The translations under genes and the position numbers were made by a program. The notes beneath the pieces were generated by a model. The model was not told the DNA's origin. It did no database searches and saw only the letters and a program-made list of their open reading frames with translations. A stretch of DNA of 64,000 nucleotides from Alphaproteobacteria bacterium. Lineage in GTDB: Bacteria; Pseudomonadota; Alphaproteobacteria; Micavibrionales; Micavibrionaceae. Below are positions 26,501 through 35,542 of the stretch, piece by piece; the first letter of the stretch is position 1; every line of letters starts with the position of its first letter. The stretch covers positions 62,001 to 126,000 of the forward strand of contig JAFLCW010000001.1 in the NCBI GenBank assembly GCA_017302165.1, in the 5' to 3' direction.

Positions 26501-29500
26501 CCGCCCGTGTAGTTAAAGCCAATCGTGGCATCCAATTGTCCATTGGTAAAAGAGAGATCATCAAAATTATAAATATGAATAGCACCAGAATCACCAAGGG
26601 CATTACCAACCCCGTCATCACGCGAAGCCCCAAGCGCCAACGTTGTCCCTTCCAGTGCCACGCCTGCTAGAAAATCACTCAAATCAAGCATGGTCATATC
26701 GACGTTTTTTCCACCTGTATAGCCATATCCCATAATGGCCTGAAGCGTAGGTGTCGTGAACGTACTATCGGCAAAGGTGAATAAGTATGCAGCACCTGCG
26801 TCAGAGCGCGTATTGCCAAACCCATCATCCCCCCGCGCGGTAATCGCCAATCGGTTACCATCAAGCGACACGCCGCCATATTCGCCAATGATATCACTGG
26901 TACCTAAATTCGTGATGCTGAAATTCTTGCCACCCAGCGCGCCATAGCCCGCGCCAATAATTCCTTGAAGCGTTGGGGTCGTGAACACAGAATCAGCAAA
27001 GGTAAAAAGATACACCGCGCCAGAATCACCCAAGCTATTGGCATTACCATCATCACGAGCGGCGGTCACCGCCAAACGACTGCCATCAAGTGATACGCCT
27101 GATCCAAACCAGTCACTTCCACCAATATTGGTGACGCTAAAATTCTTGCCACCCAGCGCACCATAATTACTGCCAATCCGGCTTTGAAGTACACCGCCAC
27201 TAAAAAGGCTATCCGTAAAGCTAAACAAATAAACCGCGCCGGAATCACCCATACTATTCCCGTTCCGATCATCCCCCCGTGCCCCCACGGCCAGCCGGTT
27301 TCCATCCAAAGAGACGGATTCACCAAAATAATCAGCCGCATCTAATTGTCCTGAAAGATTAATATTTTTTCCGCCTGTATAGCCCGCGCCAATCATTGCT
27401 TCCAGAACGGCACTATCAAAATTGCTATTGGCGAAACTGTATAAATAAACCTCGCCGGAATCGCCCAATGTATCGTTAAACCCATCGCCCCATGGCATAC
27501 CGATCGCAATTCGGTTATCACTGAGAGAGACACTCATCCGGTCACTGGGGGAATCGGATGCCGAATTAAAATGTAAATTGATATTTTTACCGCCCGTATA
27601 TCCTCTCCCCAAGGATCCTTGATAGGTTCCACCCGTAAACGCGGCGTCTGAAAACGTATAAAAATGATACGCCCCTATGTTTGTGTTCACATTGCCTGAT
27701 CCATCATCCCCTTCCGCACCCACCACCAAACGGTTACCATTCAGCGAAAGGCTATAGCCAAAAAGATCACTTCCCCCTGCTTCGTTCGGGCGAGAGAGGT
27801 TTTTACCCCCCAGCGCGGCATAGTTATTACCTATGCGTGCCTCAATGGTGCCGCCACTAAAGACCGAATCGGTGAAACTATAGAGATACGCCGCGCCTGA
27901 ATTGCCTGCCGTATTGCCATTCCCATCATCCTGCCCGATACCCAGCGCCAGACGGTTACCATCAAGCGAGACAGCAAAGAAATAATCATTCACATTCGCA
28001 AAGGCCGATGTATCCAGATTTTTCCCGCCCGTATAACCTTGACCAATTCGTGCCTCAAGCACACCGCCACTAAAGACTGAATCGGTAAAACTATAGAGAT
28101 ACGCCGCGCCTGAATCCGTGGTACTGTTTGTTGCTCCATCGTCGTCCCGTGCACTCACAGCCAAGCGATTGCCATCAAGGGAAACACTCCAGCCAAACCT
28201 GTCCACGGCATCCAGTGTTTGGTTGATATTCTTGCCCCCCGTATAGCCATTGCCAATGGTCGCCTGAAGGGTCGGGGTTGAAAATAAACTATCGGCAAAA
28301 CTGAACAAATAAACTTCACCCGCCGCATTCAACGTATTGCCATTGCCATCGCCGTCCCGCGCCCCGACAGCCAAGCGATTACCATCCAGCGATACTGACC
28401 AGCCAAAAAAATCGCTAGTATTCAGCGAGGTCATGTTAAAATTTTTACCGCCTGTATATCCCTGCCCAATTCGGCTTTGCAGGGTGGCACCGTTAAATGC
28501 CGCGTCGCTGAAGCTATAAAGATATACCTCCCCACAGTCCGTACAGCTATTGGTTGATCCATCCCCCGCAAATGCCCCAATCGCAATACGGTTACCGTCC
28601 AGTGACACGCCCGTCCCAAATCTGTCCCATGTGTTATCGAGCGGCACATTGACATTCTTGCCGCCCGTGTACCCACGACCCATAATGCCTTCCAATACAC
28701 CACCGCTAAACGCCGCATCAGTAAAGCTATAGAGATAGACAGCCCCGGCCCGACCCCCTAATCCATCTGCCCCAAGATCATTCAGCCAGCCGACCGCCAT
28801 GCGGTTACCGTCCAGAGAAACGGCATAAGATGCAAACTCGCCGCCATAATTGAGACTTGTTATATCCACATTATTACCGCTCGTGCCTGTCCCCACGCCG
28901 CGCCCCATAATGATAGCGGTCGGGTTGAACGTCGCGTTGGCAATAATGATGTTTTTAGGATCGAGCAGGACGGTACCGGAGCGCGCATCGCGGCCCGTCT
29001 GGATGATGGAATCGGTGGTCAGCGTATCGCTCGAAGACAGTTCAACAAATCCACCATTGCCTGACGTCAGACCCGGTGTTGCGCTGATTGTTGCCAATGA
29101 AAGTGTGTCATTATCCGACCAGACGATAATATTTCCGCCATTGGCTTCATCCCCTTTGCCCTCGGCTCGAAGACGTGTGCCGCGATCAAGCGTCGTGATC
29201 TTGGCATTCGGGAGATCGTCTTGTGGCAAATTCTTGCCACCTTGATACTCTCCGCCAATGCGAATTCGTCCGCCCGCCGTCGCACCAGACGCATCAATTT
29301 GTGCAGACAGCATCTTGACTGATCCGCCGGTGATATCAATCTTTCCACCTTTTCCGGTATTGCCCTGAGCACTATATTGTCCTGACGTCGTATGGTTGGA
29401 AGATGTCACAGCGCGGATGACACCGCCATCACTCAGGCCATCGGCCGTCATTCTTGAAGTCGAAGTTTCCCACGTATTGCCCGTAACCTGTGTCGTTATT

Positions 29501-30549
29501 GTCCCGCCTGTTCCTTCTAATCCCTGCGCAGAGATTTTATCCGCGAGCGAAAGTGTACGCGCTGAAATATCGATCTGGCCGCCGTTTTTTCCATCTGCAT
29601 GAATATGTCCGCCCAGAGAGACAAAGGCTCCGTCAATATCAATATGCCCGCCCTCATTGGCAACATCACCAGATGCGTTTACGTTACCAGTATTTTGAAG
29701 AGTGGCGGTGTTGCCCCCTATACGTATATTTCCTTTTTTGTCAGAAATAGTATGGGCGAGAATATCTCCCTCATTGTTGATCAGACTCTCAACAATGTTC
29801 CGGCCTGAGGCCGCCGTCATCACCACGCGGCCGCCATCGGCACGAATAACGCCGCCATTTTTGATGTTTTGTTTTAAAACGGCGTCTGAGACTTCAATCT
29901 GTATCAGCCCGTCTCCGGCAAAATCAACGGTTGTAATATCACCTGACGCCAGTGTTACTTTTCCAAGATGAGCTTCTATGACACCGTGATTTTCAAGATG
30001 GGGGGCAACCAGTCCGGCTAACCCCGCTTCATGCACGGAAATTGAACCCTGATTGATAATCTGGGCTTCCGGCTGTCCCGGGCGATTTAAAACAACGGAG
30101 CCACCCGACATAAAATCAGAATCATTATTGAGGTCACTGGTCGTCGCAACGAGACCGCCGACATCGACCCGGGCATGCTCACCGAATGTCATGCCATTTT
30201 GGTTGATCAAAATAATATTGCCGTTGGCCGTAATTTTGCCGTCGATTTGGGATGCCTTGGTGTCGTGAATACGGTTGACCGTTATCGACCCGGTTGATGG
30301 TTGCTGAAAGATAACGCTTTCAGGCTGGGCGACATCAAAACGATCCCACTTTATAATGGCTCTATCGCTTGATTGTTGAATGGTGGTATCCACACCTACT
30401 GTTTCTATCGTCGCCGATCCGCCAACAACCAGCCCGCCTTCAGGACCTGCGACAGCCATACGAGGACACGCCGAAAAAGCGACAACCAGTGCCGTCGAAC
30501 ATAAAAGCACATACCGGATTCTCCGGCGGTCTCTTACTGGTGTATGCAT
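23518..30549 (-). CDS. TpsA-type secreted exoprotein (filamentous haemagglutinin-like) with propeller-like and MBG repeats
   Basis: 2343 residues from ATG 30549 (MHTPVRDRR); GTG 30618 would add 23 residues ahead of the signal peptide. A signal peptide ends near ...RMAVA. The TPS secretion domain follows (TIQQSSDRAIIKWDRFDVAQ, TVNRIHDTKASQIDGKI, NGNIILINQNGMTFG), which the TpsB pore recognises. Next come right-handed beta-helix-like sequences, then 12 tandem units of about 72 residues (YTGGKN ... SVSLDGNRLAVGA ... GAVYLYSF), then about seven MBG-type repeats (YGDANPTW ... ). It lies just downstream of its TpsB gene. Probably a surface adhesin or secreted fibre. Confidence 0.93.
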   Translation of the reverse strand: MHTPVRDRRRIRYVLLCSTALVVAFSACPRMAVAGPEGGLVVGGSATIETVGVDTTIQQSSDRAIIKWDRFDVAQPESVIFQQPSTGSITVNRIHDTKASQIDGKITANGNIILINQNGMTFGEHARVDVGGLVATTSDLNNDSDFMSGGSVVLNRPGQPEAQIINQGSISVHEAGLAGLVAPHLENHGVIEAHLGKVTLASGDITTVDFAGDGLIQIEVSDAVLKQNIKNGGVIRADGGRVVMTAASGRNIVESLINNEGDILAHTISDKKGNIRIGGNTATLQNTGNVNASGDVANEGGHIDIDGAFVSLGGHIHADGKNGGQIDISARTLSLADKISAQGLEGTGGTITTQVTGNTWETSTSRMTADGLSDGGVIRAVTSSNHTTSGQYSAQGNTGKGGKIDITGGSVKMLSAQIDASGATAGGRIRIGGEYQGGKNLPQDDLPNAKITTLDRGTRLRAEGKGDEANGGNIIVWSDNDTLSLATISATPGLTSGNGGFVELSSSDTLTTDSIIQTGRDARSGTVLLDPKNIIIANATFNPTAIIMGRGVGTGTSGNNVDITSLNYGGEFASYAVSLDGNRMAVGWLNDLGADGLGGRAGAVYLYSFTDAAFSGGVLEGIMGRGYTGGKNVNVPLDNTWDRFGTGVSLDGNRIAIGAFAGDGSTNSCTDCGEVYLYSFSDAAFNGATLQSRIGQGYTGGKNFNMTSLNTSDFFGWSVSLDGNRLAVGARDGDGNGNTLNAAGEVYLFSFADSLFSTPTLQATIGNGYTGGKNINQTLDAVDRFGWSVSLDGNRLAVSARDDDGATNSTTDSGAAYLYSFTDSVFSGGVLEARIGQGYTGGKNLDTSAFANVNDYFFAVSLDGNRLALGIGQDDGNGNTAGNSGAAYLYSFTDSVFSGGTIEARIGNNYAALGGKNLSRPNEAGGSDLFGYSLSLNGNRLVVGAEGDDGSGNVNTNIGAYHFYTFSDAAFTGGTYQGSLGRGYTGGKNINLHFNSASDSPSDRMSVSLSDNRIAIGMPWGDGFNDTLGDSGEVYLYSFANSNFDSAVLEAMIGAGYTGGKNINLSGQLDAADYFGESVSLDGNRLAVGARGDDRNGNSMGDSGAVYLFSFTDSLFSGGVLQSRIGSNYGALGGKNFSVTNIGGSDWFGSGVSLDGSRLAVTAARDDGNANSLGDSGAVYLFTFADSVFTTPTLQGIIGAGYGALGGKNFSITNLGTSDIIGEYGGVSLDGNRLAITARGDDGFGNTRSDAGAAYLFTFADSTFTTPTLQAIMGYGYTGGKNVDMTMLDLSDFLAGVALEGTTLALGASRDDGVGNALGDSGAIHIYNFDDLSFTNGQLDATIGFNYTGGKNINTSSVINSFDFMGAAIDMNNGTLVSALPGLDGGNGSGAENGNVYNGSGGVFIFRGNSNPVTNGNAFATLSSNTIGITPANITALLNTPQNVILQANNDIIVDNDVIANNPSGNAGNLTLQAGRSILVNANITTDNGDLNLWANEDLSAGVVNAQRDAGAATITMATGTTINAGTGNVNIRLEDGTGKTQRTSGNIVLNTITAGTIFARNIEQTSSIILNGALTASGTGTPLTLASGKDFINNFGAGALNTASGRWLVYSDHPILNTLGGITSDFQINNCIYAGVCGAIPGAGNGLLYEYVPNILNISVNTSRLYGDANPDNATLQSLFTYNGFQGADNSSVLDVLPTASVAGSATATAVGGTQHAISLTGGSDNFYTYYLLDPSFLSITARPLTATWVAPLSKIYGDANPTPSYTALNYTGFANSETIGGYNPNFTVDYGSVTTATGVGSYNITPSWSGGGNLLLNYSITPPVGTLNITQRNITASWTGGLSRVYGDTNPTVSSANFNFTGLVNGDLGSVVTPTANYGVITTASNVGTYTGGVSATFSASNYNVTNSPTTNLVINKRNITASVNNKSRAYGDTNPTWVWGDVVWSNLANSETGSVLDSVVFTSPSLAATANVGTTQSIGITSFLDNNYNLTSHTAGTLSINKRDITATIGNKSRTYGDANPTWALGDVVWNNLANSETGSVLDSVVFAAPSLAATVNVGTTESIGITSFLDNNYNLTSHTAGTLSLTKRNVTAVVGSHTQIYGSATPQLTASDLTWTNLVNGDLPSGLDSLTLTSPTLLSTSNAGTSHVVSIASLVDNNYALLTSTNGSVTINKAPLVLTVQDARRPASTPNPNFEYVLSGLKNGENNSVLTGVLISSVADVTSPAGTYAIEASGGTALNYLISTYIPGVLTVDSVNQLPNTYIQTLSPPVASFQTQNPLTGASQSNFSGTTPGFTNDTNQSNIQNTFVFISDADANEVRSGRFSSLIAITETVKRLFNL
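24276..24791 (-). repeat. Tandem pair of near-identical 258-bp units in the MBG region
   Basis: Two adjacent 86-residue units (24276-24533 and 24534-24791) share long identical stretches such as SLAAT.NVGTT.SIGITSF and DNNYNLTSHTAGTLS. They are much closer to each other than to the other MBG repeats, so this is a recent in-frame duplication. Confidence 0.8.
26330..28915 (-). repeat. Twelve tandem FG-GAP-like coding repeats in the TpsA gene
   Basis: Approximate limits. Each unit of about 72 codons encodes a pattern of (I/M)G.GYTGGKN, a short variable stretch, SVSLDGNRLAVGA, an acidic DDG.GN block and GAVYLYSF.DS.F. The spacing and the DxDGNG-like turns recall beta-propeller or integrin-type repeats. 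Variation between units is moderate. Confidence 0.75.
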
Positions 30550-30651
30550 ATGGACAAAATATATCGCAGGTAAGTTAAAAAAGTAATTTTTATTATGACT
30601 ATAGAAACGAGTGATCACCCGTGTATGTAATTATATCTGGAATCGGCATAA

Positions 30652-32373
30652 TCAAAACTGGTATTTAAAGGAGAACAAGGCACGAGGTGAGGATCCATTG
30701 GCATATTGAGGGGGATTATCTGCCGGATTCGTCAGGGGAACAGACAGATTAAAATCAAACTGGTAATGATCATTTATCCATAATCTTGTTCCCAGTCCTA
30801 CAGAAGCCCCAGAAACCATATTTTTTGACCCGGGATCTATATTCCAAACCTTGCCAATATCATAAAACCCATAGAGTTGGTAAACCCATGGGTGGTGTTC
30901 TTGAAACCTCAAATTGTTCTTATACCGTAATTCCAGTGACGCCGAGATACCTTTATCCCCCGTCAATTCCGACGGATCATACCCCCGTCCCAAGTCACTG
31001 CCGCCAAAGCCGAATTCTTCAGACGATAGTAAAGGGTCCCAGGCATATTGCCCTTTTACTCTCCCCAGCAGGTCAAGTGATCCTGTCAATTGCTGAAGCC
31101 GTGAAGCCGAAAGTTCGACTTTGCGAAAATCGCTTCGCCCTGCCTCTCGGGATAAATCAATCGAGCCCGTCTCACGGGCGCCCCAAATATTAAATCCCTG
31201 ATGATAAGAAGCCTGAAAGGCATTCAACCCCAAATATCGATCAGAAAAAGAATATTTCGTATCGATAAACAGACTGCGCGTTCGATCATCAAACAAACGA
31301 TCCTGAAGAAGATTGGTCAGAACATTTTTATACGATAACCCGGCTGAAACCATCCAGGCTTCTTCCCGTTGACGAATAAGGGGATATGATAAGGTGGCTG
31401 TTATGCTGGTTGATTTTCCTTGAACATCGAGTACGTCAAGTGTGTCCCCTGGCTCTGTTCGGGTCATATTGGACGATATGTTGAGCATCGCCCCTGAGAT
31501 ACCAAACACAGGAAGATGATAAGCGGCTCCTGCCTGTCGCATCTCCTGGGCTGAGGTTGTCTGAATCAAAAAAAGATCAAGATCACTATAATTCGGCAAT
31601 CCTTGAGAAAAATTACCCCCTGCCGTGACCTGGCCGGCACCCGTAAAGTTAGATCCATGATTATCAAATCCGATATAACGGGTGAGTTGTTCGTGAGTAT
31701 TGAGGGGCTTGAGCGTTATTTTAACAGCACCCGGTAATTGATCATCTGTCGCAGAAATGACAGCGGCCACATCCAGCTGAGGACGATCATTCAAAATCAG
31801 CATCAATCTTTCTAACCGAATGGTATTCAGCGGCCGCATGGCCAAAATGTCTTCGCTGAATGAATCAATCAGGTCGGATGGTATAATCTGCGGATCAATA
31901 TCAATTTTACTGACATATCCCTCGATGACATTAAAAATTATATGTCCGCTTTGAATATTCTGCTCAGGCATGGAAACTTTAGAGATCGTATAACCATGAT
32001 CTTGATAAAGTTGCTGGATATCCTTGAGAACATCAAATAATTGCGAGACCGTAATCTCTTGACCCACATAGCGTTGGTAATAAGACCCCAAGGTTTCATC
32101 TGTAAATGCCTGTGCGCCAGTGATCGTCAGGCTGTTAAAAATAAACGTGGTCTGAGCGGTTTCAGGAGATAAATCCGGCGCCCGGGCACGCTGAACAGTT
32201 GGATCAAACGGTTTGATATCCGGAAAACGGTCTTGCTGTTTTTCAATCGGTGAAGACTGTCTGCCCGGGTCAGCCGAAGACGGAACGTTTTGCGCATAGC
32301 AATAACGCCCAGCAAAAACCAACACGCCTGTCATTAAGACAAGGTGTTTCCATGGAAAATATGGCAGAGCCAT
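30652..32373 (-). CDS. TpsB-type outer-membrane transporter (ShlB/FhaC family)
   Basis: 573 residues. Signal peptide ends at about ...RYCYA. A POTRA_2 (ShlB-type) domain follows around residues 70-150 (FNSLTITGAQAFTDETLG; DVLKDIQQLYQDHGYTISKV), then a second POTRA and a 16-strand barrel ending in ...FKYQF with terminal phenylalanine. Within the barrel FGFGGSDLGRGYDPSELTGD matches the conserved loop of Omp85-superfamily pores. AAGGGAT lies just before the ATG. It is followed by the TpsA gene on the same strand, so the two form a classic two-partner secretion system (type Vb). Confidence 0.94.
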   Translation of the reverse strand: MALPYFPWKHLVLMTGVLVFAGRYCYAQNVPSSADPGRQSSPIEKQQDRFPDIKPFDPTVQRARAPDLSPETAQTTFIFNSLTITGAQAFTDETLGSYYQRYVGQEITVSQLFDVLKDIQQLYQDHGYTISKVSMPEQNIQSGHIIFNVIEGYVSKIDIDPQIIPSDLIDSFSEDILAMRPLNTIRLERLMLILNDRPQLDVAAVISATDDQLPGAVKITLKPLNTHEQLTRYIGFDNHGSNFTGAGQVTAGGNFSQGLPNYSDLDLFLIQTTSAQEMRQAGAAYHLPVFGISGAMLNISSNMTRTEPGDTLDVLDVQGKSTSITATLSYPLIRQREEAWMVSAGLSYKNVLTNLLQDRLFDDRTRSLFIDTKYSFSDRYLGLNAFQASYHQGFNIWGARETGSIDLSREAGRSDFRKVELSASRLQQLTGSLDLLGRVKGQYAWDPLLSSEEFGFGGSDLGRGYDPSELTGDKGISASLELRYKNNLRFQEHHPWVYQLYGFYDIGKVWNIDPGSKNMVSGASVGLGTRLWINDHYQFDFNLSVPLTNPADNPPQYANGSSPRALFSFKYQF

Positions 32374-32467
32374 CTTATCCCTTTTAATATATTCATTATT
32401 TTTATCAATATGTTATATAGTTCCGCCTGATACTTACGAACATCTCGTAAGACATACAAGGAACATT

Positions 32468-33703
32468 TTGACAGAGCATACTAGACATATTGCCATTATC
32501 GGAGCCGGGCCGGCGGGATTAATCGCGGCAGAGATTTTGTCTGGTGCAGGACATCCGGTGACGATCTATGACCGTAAGCCTTCGGCGGGGCGAAAATTTT
32601 TGATGGCGGGTCGCGGCGGCCTCAACCTCACGCATAGCGAACCCCTTGATCTTTTTATCTCCCGCTATCCGCAGGGGGCGGAACATCTCGCCCCCGTGAT
32701 TACCCATTTCACACCGCAGGATTTACGCACATGGTGTGAAGGGTTGGGACAGGAAACATTCATCGGATCTAGTGGCCGGGTTTTCCCCAAAACATTCAAG
32801 GCTTCACCCCTTTTAAGGGCGTGGCTCTCTCGGCTTGAAACTCAGGGTGTGACATTTAAATTCAATCATGACTGGACAGGGTGGCAAGACAATCATTTGA
32901 TATTTCAAACACCTGAAGGCGAAAAGAAAATAAATGCCATCGCCACTTTATTGGCCTTAGGAGGTGCCACGTGGCCAAAATTAGGATCTGATGGATCATG
33001 GGCGAATATTCTGCATGCGTACAACATTCCCCTCTCACCGCTGAAACCTGCTAATTGCGGGTTTATGGTTCCGTGGTCTGATATTTTTAAAACGCGTTTT
33101 GCCGGACAGGCACTCAAGCCTTTATCGATCTCACATCTGGATATCACCCGGCGGGGGGAAATCATCCTAACCGAAAAGGGGATCGAAAGCGGATTGGTCT
33201 ATGCGTTCTCTTCTGCTTTACGTGAAGAAATATATACACAGGGACAGGCCGAAATCTCTCTGGATCTCATGCCGGATATGTCCGTGACGGACATTTCAGA
33301 AAAATTAAAAACCCCACGCAAGCGAGAGAGCTTTACGAACTATCTACGCAAAATATTGCACCTCACACCGCCGGCCATTGGGTTGTTGATGGAACGTCCT
33401 GACCGAAATCTTTTAGGTACTTGTTCTTCGGAACATCTAGCACATCTGATCAAATCCTATCCGTTGATTTTGACGGCGCCCTTTGGCATGGATCGAGCGA
33501 TCTCAACAGCGGGGGGAATTGCGTTTAATGCGCTCGACAGCCACTTCATGCTCACCGCACGCCCCGGAGTTTTTGCCGCCGGAGAAATGCTGGACTGGGA
33601 AGCGCCTACGGGCGGCTATCTGCTTCAAGCCAGTTTTGCCACCGGGGTTGCTTCAGCTCGGGGGATCATGGCTTGGTTATCCAAGACCAAAGTAAAGACA
33701 TAA
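32468..33703 (+). CDS. FAD-dependent oxidoreductase of the HI0933/TIGR03862 type
   Basis: 411 residues. The start is a TTG at 32468 with AAGGAA four bases upstream; no in-frame ATG precedes the dinucleotide-binding motif IAIIGAGPAGLIAAEIL, so TTG is well supported. The family marker GRKFLMAGRGGLNLTHSE follows, and the C-terminal FAD-contact region reads TAGGIAFNAL ... FAAGEMLDWEAPTGGYLLQ. Members are widespread flavoproteins with mostly unknown substrates. It is divergent from the TpsB gene. Confidence 0.9.
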   Translation: MTEHTRHIAIIGAGPAGLIAAEILSGAGHPVTIYDRKPSAGRKFLMAGRGGLNLTHSEPLDLFISRYPQGAEHLAPVITHFTPQDLRTWCEGLGQETFIGSSGRVFPKTFKASPLLRAWLSRLETQGVTFKFNHDWTGWQDNHLIFQTPEGEKKINAIATLLALGGATWPKLGSDGSWANILHAYNIPLSPLKPANCGFMVPWSDIFKTRFAGQALKPLSISHLDITRRGEIILTEKGIESGLVYAFSSALREEIYTQGQAEISLDLMPDMSVTDISEKLKTPRKRESFTNYLRKILHLTPPAIGLLMERPDRNLLGTCSSEHLAHLIKSYPLILTAPFGMDRAISTAGGIAFNALDSHFMLTARPGVFAAGEMLDWEAPTGGYLLQASFATGVASARGIMAWLSKTKVKT

Positions 33704-33777
33704 CCTAAAAATCCTTCTCAATAAGATTGCAATCTTCGTTAATTTCATTAACGTGACCTGCATACATACACATGTAG

Positions 33778-35541
33778 ATGCATACGATGGTTTTCAAAAT
33801 TCCGCGTGCCGTAATCCGTTCGGGTTTTTTCCGCGTTGTTGGGGGCTGTCTTCTGCTGGGGATCTGTCTTCTCCTCATATCCCCGCAGGCACAAGCTGAT
33901 TTCACCATCCTGTCAGGACAAAATGCCGGATCGCAAACCTTGTTCGCCAGCGGCACGGGCACAATTCAGTCCGGGGGAACTGTGTCCACCAATTCTATGT
34001 TTCAATATGGCATTCGCCTCAATGGTTCACAGGCGCGTGTGATTAATCACGGAACTATATCGGCAGGTGTATCGGCACTGGATTCCATTTATCTGGGCGC
34101 GGGGGCTACTGGGTCACAGATTAGTAACCATGGAACGATCGTCAACACAACCACAACAGGGTACGGTATTTTCAGCACAGCCAATGATGTCACTCTTTAT
34201 AACAACGGCTCTATCGTGATGGATGTTGCGTCTGATTCCGCCATCACGATGTCCGGGCTTCGGAATATTCTTATTTTGGGGCCTCAATCAGATATCCAAG
34301 GGGTTGTTCATTTTCAAGGCGCAGGCGGCATTCTTCAATATGAAACAGATATCTCGTTCCCGGCTGAAGGTGGCGGATTTGCGGTGCTCGGGCGCACGCC
34401 GCCACTGCCGCAGATCATCGGGACGTATACAACGCAGGTCACCGGACAAATGCCGACCTTGATGGTCAAGGATAGTGTGATTGTGTCGAATGCTGGCCAG
34501 AGTCTGGCTGTCACGCCGGATATTTTCGTGAGTACGAATCAAAGCGTGACACAGAGTACACAGCACACAGCCAATATTTTAGATCAACGTCAACAAGTGG
34601 CCTTTCTAGGAAAAAATCACACAATTCATTCTGGTACCCAATATGCCGCCGATGGTGCCTCATTGAATGATATGTCCCCGGCGGCGAGCGGATGGGGAAT
34701 ATTTGAAAAATCAGTGGCGTGGGTCGAAGGATTCGCGGCGTTCAAAGAACGCCCCGCTTATAACGCCTCAGCCTACCAGACCGCCAAAAGCCGAGGGATC
34801 GTCGCGGGACTTGATCTGCCAGAGAATATGCACGGATACCGAACCGGATATTATGCCGGAACGTTCGATGGCGATTTAACCTTGGGTAAGACCGGGTTTA
34901 GAAAAATAGACACATCCGGTTTTTTGAGCGGAGGATATATCAGCAAAAACTGGGGAGCTTACCAATTCATCGGTCATCTGATGGGCGGCGCGGCAGATCA
35001 TGACAGTGAACGGCGCGTCAACCAAAATCTGGCGATGGCGTCTTATCGTTCTTATTTTACGGCACCTTCGGTCACCGCCATGCGTACAATCACCACCCCG
35101 GATATCACATGGGTGCCGTCTGTGACCGTACGATATCAGGGACAGATCACTGAATCATATACCGAGCGCGGATCTAGCGCGAACCAAACTGTATCCGAAA
35201 CCTATAACCAGACATTGACAGGACGCCTTCAGCTTGATGCGTATCTTCAAGATATCTATTTTTCACATGGATTTTTATCGCCCAGTTTTCGGATAGGCCT
35301 TGAAGGTCAGACTGCCTTGGGTGAAGAATCGGTTCTTTTGAATGTGCTGAACACCAATGTGCTTCTGGATACCGAATCAGAAAAAACAGTTGATGCTCTA
35401 TTCGGCATCAATCTGGTGTATGATACCGGAACACCCTTATCATTTTATGTCGATGGCGAAATGTCGATCGGATTAAAACAACCAGATTTATCAGATAATG
35501 TCGGCGGTACTGCCCGTATCGGCATGAAGTGGCTCTTTTGA
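33778..35541 (+). CDS. Autotransporter (type Va) with short passenger
   Basis: 587 residues. A long N-terminal signal region ends near ...SPQAQA. The passenger (about residues 42-290) has repeats typical of right-handed beta-helices (VINHGTISAG, ISNHGTIVNT, LYNNGSIVM). The last ~270 residues look like an autotransporter barrel, ending in RIGMKWLF with terminal phenylalanine. No catalytic motif is evident, so an adhesin role is more likely than an enzyme. It is convergent with the RTX-tailed protease gene, one base apart. ATG 33787 is an alternative start. Confidence 0.85.
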   Translation: MHTMVFKIPRAVIRSGFFRVVGGCLLLGICLLLISPQAQADFTILSGQNAGSQTLFASGTGTIQSGGTVSTNSMFQYGIRLNGSQARVINHGTISAGVSALDSIYLGAGATGSQISNHGTIVNTTTTGYGIFSTANDVTLYNNGSIVMDVASDSAITMSGLRNILILGPQSDIQGVVHFQGAGGILQYETDISFPAEGGGFAVLGRTPPLPQIIGTYTTQVTGQMPTLMVKDSVIVSNAGQSLAVTPDIFVSTNQSVTQSTQHTANILDQRQQVAFLGKNHTIHSGTQYAADGASLNDMSPAASGWGIFEKSVAWVEGFAAFKERPAYNASAYQTAKSRGIVAGLDLPENMHGYRTGYYAGTFDGDLTLGKTGFRKIDTSGFLSGGYISKNWGAYQFIGHLMGGAADHDSERRVNQNLAMASYRSYFTAPSVTAMRTITTPDITWVPSVTVRYQGQITESYTERGSSANQTVSETYNQTLTGRLQLDAYLQDIYFSHGFLSPSFRIGLEGQTALGEESVLLNVLNTNVLLDTESEKTVDALFGINLVYDTGTPLSFYVDGEMSIGLKQPDLSDNVGGTARIGMKWLF

Positions 35542-35542
35542 T

